Origin: Subdoligranulum sp. CAG:314
GTDB lineage: Bacteria; Bacillota; Clostridia; Christensenellales; CAG-314
Assembly (NCBI GenBank): GCA_000437915.1
Contig: FR901000.1
Location: 55,047 to 119,046, forward strand
Reading direction: 5' to 3'
Length of the DNA: 64,000 nucleotides
Below the pieces are notes generated by a model. It did no database searches, was not told the DNA's origin, and worked only from the letters and a program-made list of their open reading frames with translations. Below, piece after piece: positions 36,151 through 44,342 of this stretch. Position 1 is the first letter of the stretch, and the number at the start of each line of letters is the position of its first letter. A program made the translations under genes and the position numbers.

Positions 36151-36206
36151 TTTACCAAACAGAATCCCTTATCCCGCATTTTAGTCGCGCAACGCAATTG
36201 TTTTAG

Positions 36207-36602
36207 TCAATCGGAGTTGTGAGAACAACAGTTGCAGCCGTCAAACAGGCTTTTCTCCATACGGTTTCCCGATGTTTTTTTATAGCCGAATTTTTCAAAA
36301 AATCCCTCGTTTTGCCCGACAGTCACATACGTTTCCCTGCAATCGCGGTTGAGAGAGAGAAACTCCGCCATTTTAAGCAACGCCTCTCCCGTCATTTTTC
36401 CACGCAGGTTTTCTTTTACTCCCAACGCGTAAATACGGACGAAATCGCCGTCCTTTTTCAACGAAACGCATCCCGCCTTTTCGTCGCCGTCGCGAGCCAA
36501 AACGTGCAGACAAAGCCCCTCGTCGTCAAAATCAGCGTCGCCGAAAACGCTTTTTCGCACTTCCTTTATTTCTTCAAGCTCCGCCTGTTTCAATTTAAGC
36601 AT
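36207..36602 (-). CDS. GNAT-family N-acetyltransferase
   Basis: 131 residues from the ATG at 36602 (GGGAGGCGGACAAA precedes). Acetyl-CoA-dependent transferase. Beta-strand plus pyrophosphate-binding loop GVKENLRGKMTGEALLKMA (about 66-84) corresponds to motif A (usually R-G-x-G-x-G/A; here RGKMTG), and FFEKFGYKK (about 107-115) is the family's closing block. Ends in a short Cys-rich tail (GCNCCSHN). Substrate unknown. 24 bp after tex. Confidence 0.85.
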   Translation of the reverse strand: MLKLKQAELEEIKEVRKSVFGDADFDDEGLCLHVLARDGDEKAGCVSLKKDGDFVRIYALGVKENLRGKMTGEALLKMAEFLSLNRDCRETYVTVGQNEGFFEKFGYKKTSGNRMEKSLFDGCNCCSHNSD

Positions 36603-36626
36603 TTTGTCCGCCTCCCGCAAAAAGCT

Positions 36627-38939
36627 TTACTTTCTGCCGTATTTTTGTTGAAGCCTTTTGAGAGCCTGTTCGAGCCCCGCTTCTTCCTTTGCCTTGCGCT
36701 CCTGCCTGATTGCCTTGAAATCGCGCCGCTTGTCGTCCTTTGCGCGCGGCTTCCTCTCCTCCTTTGGCTTTTTGCCGAAGGGATTCAACGAGGTTTTCAT
36801 GGTCAAACTGATTTTGTTCTTTTTCACGTCTACGTCCAACACCTTGACGTGCACCGTTTCGCCCACACTGAGTATGTCCGACGGGTGCTTGATGTATCCG
36901 TCCGCTATCTGACTGATGTGCACGAGTCCGTCCTGATGCACGCCTATGTCCACAAACACGCCGAAATCTATGACGTTGCGCACAACGCCGTCAAGCTCCA
37001 TACCGGGCTTCAAGTCCTTTATGTCAAGCAAATCGCTCCTTAAAACGGGAGTGGGCAGACTGTCTCTTATGTCGCGGCCGGGCTTCAACAATTCGTTTAC
37101 AATATCGTCGAGGGTAAACTCTCCCACTCCGACCAGCTCCGCCACCTTTTGTCTGCCTTCCTTTTCTATCAGAGCGGGCAGCTCCTTCAATCCGCCAGAC
37201 TTCACGTCGTCCACACTGAGTCCGAAGTGGGCAAGAAGCTTCTCCACCGCTCCGTAAGCCTCGGGATGCACCGCCGTATTGTCCAGCACGTTTTCGCCCT
37301 GAGGTATGCGCAAAAAGCCCGCGCATTGCTCGAATGCCTTGGCGCCGAGCTTGTTCACCTTCAAAAGCTGACTTCTGTCGGTAAACGGAGCCGTCTTTCT
37401 GTATTCCGCTATGTTCTTGGCAATAGCCGAATTAAGTCCCGCGACGTAGCTTAAAAGACTCGGACTTGCGGTGTTGAGGTCGACGCCCACGCTGTTGACG
37501 CAGTCTTCCACCACGCCTTCAAGCACCTCCGTAAGCCGTTTCTGCGGCATATCGTGCTGATACTGTCCGACCCCTATGCTCTTCACGTCTATTTTAATCA
37601 GCTCCGCGAGAGGGTCTTGGAGCCTGCGCGCTATCGAAACCGCGCTGCGGATGGAAACGTCGAATTCGGGAAACTCCTGCGCGCCCAGCTTGCTGGCTGA
37701 ATAAACCGAGGCCCCCGCCTCGTTGACTACGGCGTAGCTCAACCTTGCGTCGCACTCTTTGATTAACTCGGCGACAAAAATCTCCGCCTCCTTGCTCGCC
37801 GTGCCGTTTCCGATTGAAATCACGTCCACGCCGTGCTTTTTTATCATGGCTTTCAGCTTGGCTTTCGCCTCCTCGACGCGGTTTTGCGGCGGCGTGGGAT
37901 AAACCACTCCCGTGTCCAGCACGTTGCCCGACGGGTCGATTACCGCGATTTTGCAGCCCGTTCTGTATGCGGGGTCTACCGCAAGTATGGTCTTGCCTTT
38001 GAGCGGAGGCTGCATGAGCAGCGGACGCAGATTCACCTCGAACATTTTGATTGCCTGTTCGTTAGCCATGTCGGTCAGCTCGTTTCTGACCTCGCGTTCT
38101 ATGGAGGGGAAAATCAGCCTGTCGTAGGCGTCCTCCGCCGTAGCCTCCAAAATTCCTCTGAAAATGCTGTCGCCCTTTACGTGGGCGGCCTTCACCTTTG
38201 CAAGCGCGGCTTCCCTGTCCTCCACTATACCGACCTTCAAGCACTCCTCTTTTTCGCCGCGATTTATCGCAAGCACCCTGTGCGCGGGAATTTTGGCGAT
38301 TTTCTCGCTGTGGTCGGCGTACATTTCGTATACGCGTCCCTCTTCCTTTTCGGGGTTGATTTGCTTGGTGGATATATCCGCCTCGTTTTTGAGAAACTCT
38401 CTGAGCGACTTTCTCAGCTCGGCGTCGTCGGAAATCATTTCCGCTATTATGTCCGCAGCGCCTTTGAGAGCCTGTTCGGAGTTTTCCACTCCCTTTTCGG
38501 CGTTTACGAAAGGAGCGGCCAACTCCGATATATCCCCTTCCGTCGTCTGCTGCGCGTATATAAGGTCGGCAAGAGGTTGAAGCCCCTTTTCTATCGCGAC
38601 GGACGCGCGCGTCTTTTTCTTCTGCTTGAAGGGACGGTACACGTCCTCCACTTCGGTAAGCGTCTGCGCGCGTTCCAAAGCCGCCGCCACCTCGTCGGTC
38701 ATTTTTCCCTGCTCGGTGACGGAGTTGAAAACCTCCTCCTTGCGCTTGGCAAGATTGCGCAGATAAGTAAGCCTGTCCGCGAACTCTCTCAACACCTGGT
38801 CGTCGCAGGAGTTGTGCATTTCCTTCCTGTAACGCGCTATAAAGGGAATTGTGTTTCCCTCGTCAATCAGCGATATTATATTTTCGCTGTGAATTTCCTG
38901 CAAATTAAATTCGGCTGCCAATTGTTTTGCTAATTCCAT
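36627..38939 (-). CDS. tex: Tex-family RNA-binding transcriptional accessory protein
   Basis: 770 residues from the ATG at 38939 (GGAGACGAT). Multi-domain protein: N-terminal Tex helices (FIARYRKEM near residue 35), YqgF/RuvX-like nuclease fold (LAVDPAYRTGCKIAVID, about 318-334), helix-hairpin-helix region (VGVDLNTASPSLLSYVAGLN, about 490-510) and C-terminal S1 domain (GVVRNVIDFGVFVDIGVHQDGLVHIS, about 640-665), then a basic tail. Binds nucleic acid; in several bacteria affects transcription and stress tolerance. Confidence 0.96.
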   Translation of the reverse strand: MELAKQLAAEFNLQEIHSENIISLIDEGNTIPFIARYRKEMHNSCDDQVLREFADRLTYLRNLAKRKEEVFNSVTEQGKMTDEVAAALERAQTLTEVEDVYRPFKQKKKTRASVAIEKGLQPLADLIYAQQTTEGDISELAAPFVNAEKGVENSEQALKGAADIIAEMISDDAELRKSLREFLKNEADISTKQINPEKEEGRVYEMYADHSEKIAKIPAHRVLAINRGEKEECLKVGIVEDREAALAKVKAAHVKGDSIFRGILEATAEDAYDRLIFPSIEREVRNELTDMANEQAIKMFEVNLRPLLMQPPLKGKTILAVDPAYRTGCKIAVIDPSGNVLDTGVVYPTPPQNRVEEAKAKLKAMIKKHGVDVISIGNGTASKEAEIFVAELIKECDARLSYAVVNEAGASVYSASKLGAQEFPEFDVSIRSAVSIARRLQDPLAELIKIDVKSIGVGQYQHDMPQKRLTEVLEGVVEDCVNSVGVDLNTASPSLLSYVAGLNSAIAKNIAEYRKTAPFTDRSQLLKVNKLGAKAFEQCAGFLRIPQGENVLDNTAVHPEAYGAVEKLLAHFGLSVDDVKSGGLKELPALIEKEGRQKVAELVGVGEFTLDDIVNELLKPGRDIRDSLPTPVLRSDLLDIKDLKPGMELDGVVRNVIDFGVFVDIGVHQDGLVHISQIADGYIKHPSDILSVGETVHVKVLDVDVKKNKISLTMKTSLNPFGKKPKEERKPRAKDDKRRDFKAIRQERKAKEEAGLEQALKRLQQKYGRK

Positions 38940-38974
38940 ATCGTCTCCGTAGAAGGGCATTGCGCCCGACAAAG

Positions 38975-39003
38975 ATATTATCACGTTTCGGGATTTTAGT
39001 CAA
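38975..39003 (-). promoter_or_regulatory. Promoter of tex
   Basis: TTGACT, 17 bp, TAATAT, leader about 30 nt. Confidence 0.75.
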
Positions 39004-39034
39004 AGAAAAACGGGGCGGATAAAAAACGCGGAAA

Positions 39035-39096
39035 AATAAAATTAAGAGAACCGTCCGGCATTGGCGCGCCGAAAACCGCATTCTCTTAATTTTATT
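39035..39096. repeat. 16-bp perfect inverted repeat with GC-rich loop
   Basis: AATAAAATTAAGAGAA (39035-39050) and its exact complement (39081-39096) flank a 30-nt GC-rich loop. On the minus strand the right end reads into TTTTATTTTT, so it could terminate transcription coming from the cwlD side. Confidence 0.85.
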
Positions 39097-39462
39097 AAGG
39101 AGGGTGTTATGAAAATGTAACTAAACTGTTACTGGCCTGCAAGATAAGCCGAAACTGAAAAAAGAACTTATCTTACGTGAGATATGATAAATTGCGTAAG
39201 TGACGCGAAAATGAGAAAGTCAAGAATTGTCAAAGAATATTTTATAACATAATTAAAATAAATATGCCACTTTCCTCGAAAATGTCGATTTAACCGACAA
39301 AAATCTTTAAAATCATGCTTTTTTGTGAAAACTGCCTGCTTTTACTGCCGATTTTTGAATTTTCACGCCGATTTTTGCGGTTTGTGAAAATAATTCATAT
39401 TTTGCATATTTCCGCCCCCCCCCTAATCGTAATTTTCAAGCGATGAATAAAAATAAACGACG

Positions 39463-40161
39463 TCAGGGCAAATTGCCGGAATACATATACATCATCGCCC
39501 CCTCGAAAATAATCTTGGTCAGCTGCGCCTGATACTCCTTGTCGGAAAGCTTTCTTTCGTCCTCCGCGTTGGACAAAAAGCCGCACTCGACAATGACGCT
39601 CGGACTTTCGGTGCATTTGAGTATAAAATAATCGCCGCTTAGCGCGGAATGGGAATTGCCGGTAAATTTGTTGAGCGCGTTTTGCAGAGAAACGGCAAGC
39701 GCCTCTCCCGCGCACCCCTTTTCCAGAAAAAAGACCTGAGGACCGCTGCGCGACGGAGAGGAATACTTGTTCATATGGATTGAAATAACCATATCGGGCT
39801 TGCTCTGTTCTATGATTTCCCTTCTCTTTTCCATATCGCGGCGCTTGAAACCGCTTGTCGCCGTGCCGTACAGACCGTCCTTGGTTTTTCGCGTCATGAC
39901 TACGGTTATGCCGCAGCTTTCAAAATGCTCCTTCAAAAGCCGCGAAACGGAAAGGTTGAGGTCACTCTCCTTTACTCCCGTATTGACTCCGGTAACTCCC
40001 CCGTCCACTCCGCCGTGCCCCGCGTCGATGCACACGGTAAACCGCTGATACACGTCCAGCGCGTCTCCGTCCTCTCTCAGACAAAGCAGCAGCGCGTTGA
40101 GCGCCAGCAAAAGACCGACAAGCAAAAAAGCAATCCAAAAATAAGTTTTCTCTTTTCGCAT
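39463..40161 (-). CDS. cwlD: N-acetylmuramoyl-L-alanine amidase CwlD
   Basis: 232 residues. Zinc amidase (Amidase_3) with one N-terminal membrane anchor (about 8-27). Catalytic features: CIDAGHGGVDGG with first zinc His (about 43-54), KESDLNLSVSRLLK with Glu, ISIHMNKYSS with zinc His (about 124-133), and VIVECGFLSNAEDE with catalytic Glu (about 188-201). CwlD makes muramic delta-lactam in spore cortex, consistent with a spore former. AGAGG precedes the ATG. The closely spaced DnaA boxes lie in its upstream region. Confidence 0.88.
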   Translation of the reverse strand: MRKEKTYFWIAFLLVGLLLALNALLLCLREDGDALDVYQRFTVCIDAGHGGVDGGVTGVNTGVKESDLNLSVSRLLKEHFESCGITVVMTRKTKDGLYGTATSGFKRRDMEKRREIIEQSKPDMVISIHMNKYSSPSRSGPQVFFLEKGCAGEALAVSLQNALNKFTGNSHSALSGDYFILKCTESPSVIVECGFLSNAEDERKLSDKEYQAQLTKIIFEGAMMYMYSGNLP

Positions 40162-40224
40162 TTAAAACCTCTGACGGGCGGAAAAATGACCGAAAACGGC
40201 AAAAAACAGCCGATTTTTAGTAGG

Positions 40225-40278
40225 TTATACACTTTTCCACAGAGTTATCCACAATTTCACTTTGTCCTGTGTGGACAA
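40225..40278. promoter_or_regulatory. Cluster of DnaA-box-like sites
   Basis: TTATACACT (40225-40233), TTTTCCACA (40233-40241), perfect TTATCCACA (40245-40253) and, inverted, TTGTCCACA (40270-40278). Four sites in 54 bp between cwlD and pepT. The 40162-40529 gap also holds two hairpins, described separately. Confidence 0.7.
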
Positions 40279-40385
40279 GTTGTTTCATAACCGTCGTGAA
40301 ACCGCGGCTGCTCCGCAGAAGAAAAATCGGAATTATTTTTTCATTATTTTTTGTCGGACAATCCGCCTGTTAAAGAATATGAAAC

Positions 40386-40410
40386 GCTAAAAAGTTTTAT
40401 ACTTTTTAGC
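40386..40410. repeat. 10-bp perfect inverted repeat
   Basis: GCTAAAAAGT, loop TTTAT, ACTTTTTAGC. Lies just beyond the pepT terminator; no clear T-run of its own. Confidence 0.8.
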
Positions 40411-40423
40411 CCCTTTGCGCACG

Positions 40424-40449
40424 AAAAAAAACTCCGCCCAAAGGCGGAG
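40424..40449 (-). terminator. Terminator downstream of pepT
   Basis: CTCCGCC (40432-40438) with GGCGGAG (40443-40449), then eight T on the minus strand; 80 bp after the pepT stop. Confidence 0.8.
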
Positions 40450-40529
40450 CAAAAAAGCCGCATACTTTTTCCGTCCCGCTGCAATGCCGCGGATACGGTA
40501 CAAGAAAAATATTTATTCGGTTTAAAAAA

Positions 40530-41753
40530 TCATTTGTCGGACTTTGCGTACAGGCGCACTATGCCCAGCAAAATTTCCACCGTTTTTTCCATGGACTGCA
40601 CGGGAATATATTCCTTAAGCCCGTGAAAATTGTGTCCGCCCGTACAGAGGTTGGGGCAGGGCAGCCCTCTGAAAGAAAGCTGCGCTCCGTCGGTGCCGCC
40701 GCGTATGGGGACGACGACGGGCTTTACTCCCGCGTTTTCCATAGACTTTTTCGCGTTTTCTATCAGGTGCATATGCGGCAAAATCTTTTCGCGCATATTG
40801 CGGTAGCTGTCCTTCAAGACAAGCTCCGCCGTTCCGTCGCCGTAAGCGTCGTTTATTTCGCGGCAGGCTTTTTGGACAAACTGCTTTTTAGCCGAAAATT
40901 TTTCGGCGTCGTGGTCGCGTATTATGCAGACGAGCTTAGCGCTTTCCATAGTCGCGTTCAACTCGTCGAAATGGAAAAAGCCCTCGTAGCCCTCCGTTTT
41001 TGCGGGAGTCTGTTCGACGGGAAATTTGGATACAAGCTCGTTGGCAATTAGCAGAGCGTTTTTCATCTTGCCCTTGGCGTCGCCGGGATGTATGCTCACG
41101 CCCTTTATCCTGATTTCCGCCTGCGCGGCGTTGAAATTCTCGTATTCCAGCTCGCCGAGCGCGCCGCCGTCAACGGTATAGGCGTATTTGCAGCCGAAGC
41201 CCTCTATGTCAAGCAGAGCCGCGCCGTGACCTATTTCCTCGTCCGGAGTGAACGCCACCCCTATTTCGCCGTGTTCTATGCTTTTGTCGCAAAGCAGGAT
41301 TTCGCACAGCTCCATAATCTCCGCTATGCCCGCCTTGTCGTCCGCGCCGAGCAGAGTATCCCCCGACGAGGTGATTATATCCTGCCCGATATAGTTTGAA
41401 AGGTGGCAAAACTCCTCCGGGCGTATACTCACGCCGTTTCCTATTTCAAGCGTCCCGCCGTCGTAATTTTCAAAGACGCGGGGCTTGACTCCCGTCCCCG
41501 ACACGGCGGGCGCGGTGTCAAGATGCGCGATAAAGCCTATTTTGGGTATATCCCTCTTTACGTTTGACGGAATCCGCGCGTAAACGTATGCGTTGTCGGT
41601 AATTTTTACGTCCTCCGCGCCCATGCCGCGCAGCTCGTCGCAAAGCATTTCCGCAAATACGCGCTGCTTGTCGGTGCTTGGCGTCTTGGGGGAATCGGGC
41701 TCGGACGCAGTGTCCGTCGCGGCGTAACGAAGAAATCTCTCTTTTACCTTCAT
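40530..41753 (-). CDS. pepT: Peptidase T (tripeptide aminopeptidase, M20B)
   Basis: 407 residues from the ATG at 41753 (AGGAG 7 nt before). Cytosolic zinc enzyme removing N-terminal residues from tripeptides. Metal and catalytic motifs: IGFIAHLDTAPA (about 73-84), TLLGADDKAG (about 132-141), FTPDEEIGHGA (about 168-178), YTVDGGALGE (about 192-201), PIRGGTDGAQLS (about 353-364) and TGGHNFHG (about 374-381). Transcribed alone. Confidence 0.96.
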   Translation of the reverse strand: MKVKERFLRYAATDTASEPDSPKTPSTDKQRVFAEMLCDELRGMGAEDVKITDNAYVYARIPSNVKRDIPKIGFIAHLDTAPAVSGTGVKPRVFENYDGGTLEIGNGVSIRPEEFCHLSNYIGQDIITSSGDTLLGADDKAGIAEIMELCEILLCDKSIEHGEIGVAFTPDEEIGHGAALLDIEGFGCKYAYTVDGGALGELEYENFNAAQAEIRIKGVSIHPGDAKGKMKNALLIANELVSKFPVEQTPAKTEGYEGFFHFDELNATMESAKLVCIIRDHDAEKFSAKKQFVQKACREINDAYGDGTAELVLKDSYRNMREKILPHMHLIENAKKSMENAGVKPVVVPIRGGTDGAQLSFRGLPCPNLCTGGHNFHGLKEYIPVQSMEKTVEILLGIVRLYAKSDK

Positions 41754-41777
41754 ATAAAACTCCTGTCGATTGAAAAG

Positions 41778-41783
41778 ATTATA
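41778..41783 (-). promoter_or_regulatory. Extended -10 promoter of pepT
   Basis: TGCTATAAT on the minus strand with a poor -35 (TTAATT, 16 bp upstream); 24 nt before the ATG. Confidence 0.55.
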
Positions 41784-41847
41784 GCACAAACCGAGCGCAA
41801 ATTAAAGTTTTTTTTCGCAAGACTTATTATTTTTTTGCATAATATGG

Positions 41848-41853
41848 TATAAT
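41848..41853 (+). promoter_or_regulatory. Extended -10 promoter of the DUF3810 gene
   Basis: TGGTATAAT on the plus strand, no strong -35. The -10 ends exactly 6 nt before the ATG, so the mRNA should be leaderless. Confidence 0.6.
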
Positions 41854-41859
41854 AGTCGT

Positions 41860-43086
41860 ATGTCAGACAAAAAATCGGAAAACCGCGGCGAAACGAGCGC
41901 CCGAAAGCCCGTCAAACTCAAAGGTTGGCTAATCGCGCTGTGCGTGTGCGTAATTGCACTCGTCGTTTTATGCGTGCTCAAAACAAACACCTCCGTATGC
42001 GAATTTTTGGCGCGCACCTTTTCCCGAGCATGGGTATGGTTTTTCTCCCACATTTTCGGGTGGCTGCCCATAAGCATGTACGAGCTGTTGATTTTGGCGG
42101 CGGTTGCGGGAGCGGTCTTTTCAATCGTTCGCATAATAATAAATCTCAAACGCAAAGAGGGCTTACGCGCCCTGCGCGTGGCGGTAATTGTAGCCGTTGC
42201 CTGCACGGGCTTCGCCTCCGTCTACACCGCCACTGCTTCCGTATGCTACAACCGCAATTATATTCCGCTCGGGCAGGAAAACTTTACGGTAAGCGACGAG
42301 ACGCTTTTCGACGCCTGCGAATACTACGTGACAAAGCTCAACGAGGTGAGCGCGCGGCTTAAAAGAGACTCGGACGGAATTGTGGAAAACCCCTACACAA
42401 CCAAAGAGTTGGGCGACATACTGCAAAACGATTTCCGCTGTCTAGACGAATTCGACGGATTTTTCAGCCCCTACACCCCGCAGGCAAAGGGAATGGCGTC
42501 AAGCTTTTTCATGAGCGCGCTCTCCCTGACGGGCATAACCTTCGTGCCCTTCGGCGAGCCGAACGTAAACACTCAGAATCCCGCCTGCGACCTGCCGCAT
42601 ACCATGGCGCACGAAATGGCGCATTCCAAAGGCGTAATGCGGGAGTACGAAGCCAACATAGTTGCAAATTACGTATGCCTCAAAAGCTCCGACGACTTTG
42701 TTCTGTACAGCGGACTTACACACACCGTCTACGACTTGCTGAGCCTGTACGTCACGCAGACGGGGGACAGCGAGGGGCAGGACGCTTTTTACGATATGAT
42801 CGACGACGCTATAAGCACGGAAAGATATTCCGTATTTTTGTTTTGGACAAAGCAATCGAGCTTTTTTTCGGGTATTTCAGAATGGTTCAACAATCTGTAC
42901 TTAAAGCTCAACGGGCAGTCCGACGGCACAGGCAGCTACAAGGAGCCGCCCGTAGTAACGGAGCCGTCTCCTCCTTCGGACACGCCGGGCAACGAGCCTG
43001 CTCCTCCCGAGCCTTCAACACCTACCGTAGTTTCCTACACTCAGACGCAAAGAATCATGCTGGAACTGTTTTTGGCGCAAAAATAA
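41860..43086 (+). CDS. DUF3810-family membrane protein with zinc-metallopeptidase-like motif
   Basis: 408 residues. Three hydrophobic segments near the N-terminus (about 22-41, 55-90, 103-125), then a domain with HEMAHSKGVMREYEAN (about 249-264): HExxH followed by Glu, as in zinc peptidases. The predicted catalytic region follows the third membrane segment. The C-terminal 60 residues are Pro/Ser/Glu-rich linker and an end segment ALYS-like MLELFLAQK. DUF3810 proteins are uncharacterised. No Shine-Dalgarno; ATG directly at the expected transcription start. Followed by a bidirectional terminator. Confidence 0.82.
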   Translation: MSDKKSENRGETSARKPVKLKGWLIALCVCVIALVVLCVLKTNTSVCEFLARTFSRAWVWFFSHIFGWLPISMYELLILAAVAGAVFSIVRIIINLKRKEGLRALRVAVIVAVACTGFASVYTATASVCYNRNYIPLGQENFTVSDETLFDACEYYVTKLNEVSARLKRDSDGIVENPYTTKELGDILQNDFRCLDEFDGFFSPYTPQAKGMASSFFMSALSLTGITFVPFGEPNVNTQNPACDLPHTMAHEMAHSKGVMREYEANIVANYVCLKSSDDFVLYSGLTHTVYDLLSLYVTQTGDSEGQDAFYDMIDDAISTERYSVFLFWTKQSSFFSGISEWFNNLYLKLNGQSDGTGSYKEPPVVTEPSPPSDTPGNEPAPPEPSTPTVVSYTQTQRIMLELFLAQK

Positions 43087-43109
43087 AACGGGCTTCCGCC
43101 CGTTTTTTT
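43085..43109. terminator. Bidirectional terminator
   Basis: AAAACGGGC, TTCC, GCCCGTTTT with T-runs on both strands, between convergent genes. Confidence 0.88.
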
Positions 43110-44284
43110 CATTGACTTTTTTCAATTGCGTCCCGCTCCGTCTCAATCGCCCCTTCCGCATTTTGCGTTTCGGATTGCGCAGGCTCTCCCGTTTCCGCAA
43201 CGGGAGGACGGCGTCTGTTGGCGCGCGCGTTCTGTATTTTTCTTTTGAGAGGCGTAAAAACAATTACGCACAGCCCGATTAGAAGAATGGAATAATAGCT
43301 CAAAACGCGCCACAGCATGGTCACCCAGAAAGTGGATTGCAGCCCCGCGAACACGGCGTAAAATCCCACCTCCGCCGCGCCCGTGTTGCCAGGAGTGGGT
43401 ATAAACGTAACCGAGCAATAGGTAAAAATGGTCAGGCAAAGCATTTCCAGCCAATTGACGGACATACCGCTTGCTCTTACCACGAAATAAGCTATCATGC
43501 AGTTGCTGCAAGTCATAAGCCAGCCGAGCAAAACTCCGATAAGAAGAATATACCACTTTTTAAGCAGCTGCTTGAAGGAATCTCTGTATTCGTCAAGGCT
43601 TGCGGCGGTTTTTTCCAGCGTTGCGTCCACGTCTTTGACAAGCCTCATTTTGTGTCCGAGCTTAACGAAAAAGCGCAGAATTTTGAGAGTGGTTTCCCGA
43701 AATACCGAAAAAAGAACAACTATGGCGGGCACAATCAAATAGCAAAAGGCTCCGAAGCCCGCCAGATAGAGGACGGGCGTCGCCAGCGGAAGGGAATGCG
43801 GTATGCAGGCGTAAACGACGAACATACTGATTGCAAAGCAAACGTATCCCACCTGATAGACTATCATGCCCGACAGGGGTATGGAGGTTGCGGGACCTAT
43901 CGGTATTTTTTTCTGTGTGGACAGATAAACTATCTGAAAAGGCTGACCGCCCGAGCCGAGCGGCGTGATAAAGTCGTAATATTTGCCTAGAATCGCCGTT
44001 TTCAACGCTGTCATAGGCATCCAGCGCCCGGCAAAGCTTCTTATGAAAATCAGATACTTCAAGGACTCGAAAAGTATATAGCACAAAACACAGCACAGCG
44101 CGTAAACAAGAAATCTGTAATTCGCCGCCCAGGTCACGAAAATTTCCTTGTCTAATATCTGTTCTTCCTTGCCGTGAATTTCATGCAGAATTATCCCCGC
44201 GAGCACGAGGATATTGAATGCGATAAGCGCAAGCGTAAACCACAGCTTTTTTCTGCTTTTCGCCGGCTTTGCGGTTTCCGTCAA
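43109..44284 (-). CDS. Lysylphosphatidylglycerol synthase TM-region (UPF0104/AglD-like) membrane protein
   Basis: 391 residues, about eight hydrophobic segments. Motifs YDFITPLGSGGQPFQIVYL (about 103-121) and FIPTPGNTGAAEVGF (about 298-312) are the hallmark of the LPG_synthase_TM family, seen in the flippase half of MprF and in stand-alone proteins. There is no C-terminal lysyl-transferase domain, so a lipid or glycolipid flippase role is the inference. The last 45 residues are a charged Glu/Ala-rich tail. 58 bp after the MMPL gene on the same strand. Confidence 0.85.
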   Translation of the reverse strand: MTETAKPAKSRKKLWFTLALIAFNILVLAGIILHEIHGKEEQILDKEIFVTWAANYRFLVYALCCVLCYILFESLKYLIFIRSFAGRWMPMTALKTAILGKYYDFITPLGSGGQPFQIVYLSTQKKIPIGPATSIPLSGMIVYQVGYVCFAISMFVVYACIPHSLPLATPVLYLAGFGAFCYLIVPAIVVLFSVFRETTLKILRFFVKLGHKMRLVKDVDATLEKTAASLDEYRDSFKQLLKKWYILLIGVLLGWLMTCSNCMIAYFVVRASGMSVNWLEMLCLTIFTYCSVTFIPTPGNTGAAEVGFYAVFAGLQSTFWVTMLWRVLSYYSILLIGLCVIVFTPLKRKIQNARANRRRPPVAETGEPAQSETQNAEGAIETERDAIEKSQ

Positions 44285-44342
44285 ATTTAATTCCTTCCCG
44301 ATAAAAATATTTTTTTATTATATCACCGCCGCCGCGATTTGT

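Larger units (their letters stand above)
38940..39462. other. 523-bp gene-free region rich in secondary structure
   Basis: Holds the tex promoter, a 16-bp inverted repeat (39035-39096), a ribosome-binding site with a 3-codon ORF on the plus strand (39097-39120), overlapping hairpins (GTAAC/GTTAC 39117-39132; AAGATAAG/CTTATCTT 39141-39174; CTTACG/CGTAAG 39172-39200), a hairpin TTTTCAC/GTGAAAA (39360-39390) that may end cwlD, and a run of nine C (39415-39423). No longer gene is visible on either strand. Confidence 0.6.

Noticed and set aside
39035..39096. MITE or insertion-sequence ends
   Set aside because: No target-site duplication or transposase remnant; the loop is only 30 nt.
40162..40529. 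Chromosomal replication origin at the DnaA-box cluster
   Set aside because: No dnaA, dnaN or rpmH nearby, and gene orientation does not switch at this place; kept only as a box cluster.
43085..43109. CRISPR-like repetition of terminator hairpins across the window
   Set aside because: The hairpins differ in stem sequence and all lie at gene ends; there is no array of equal repeats and spacers.
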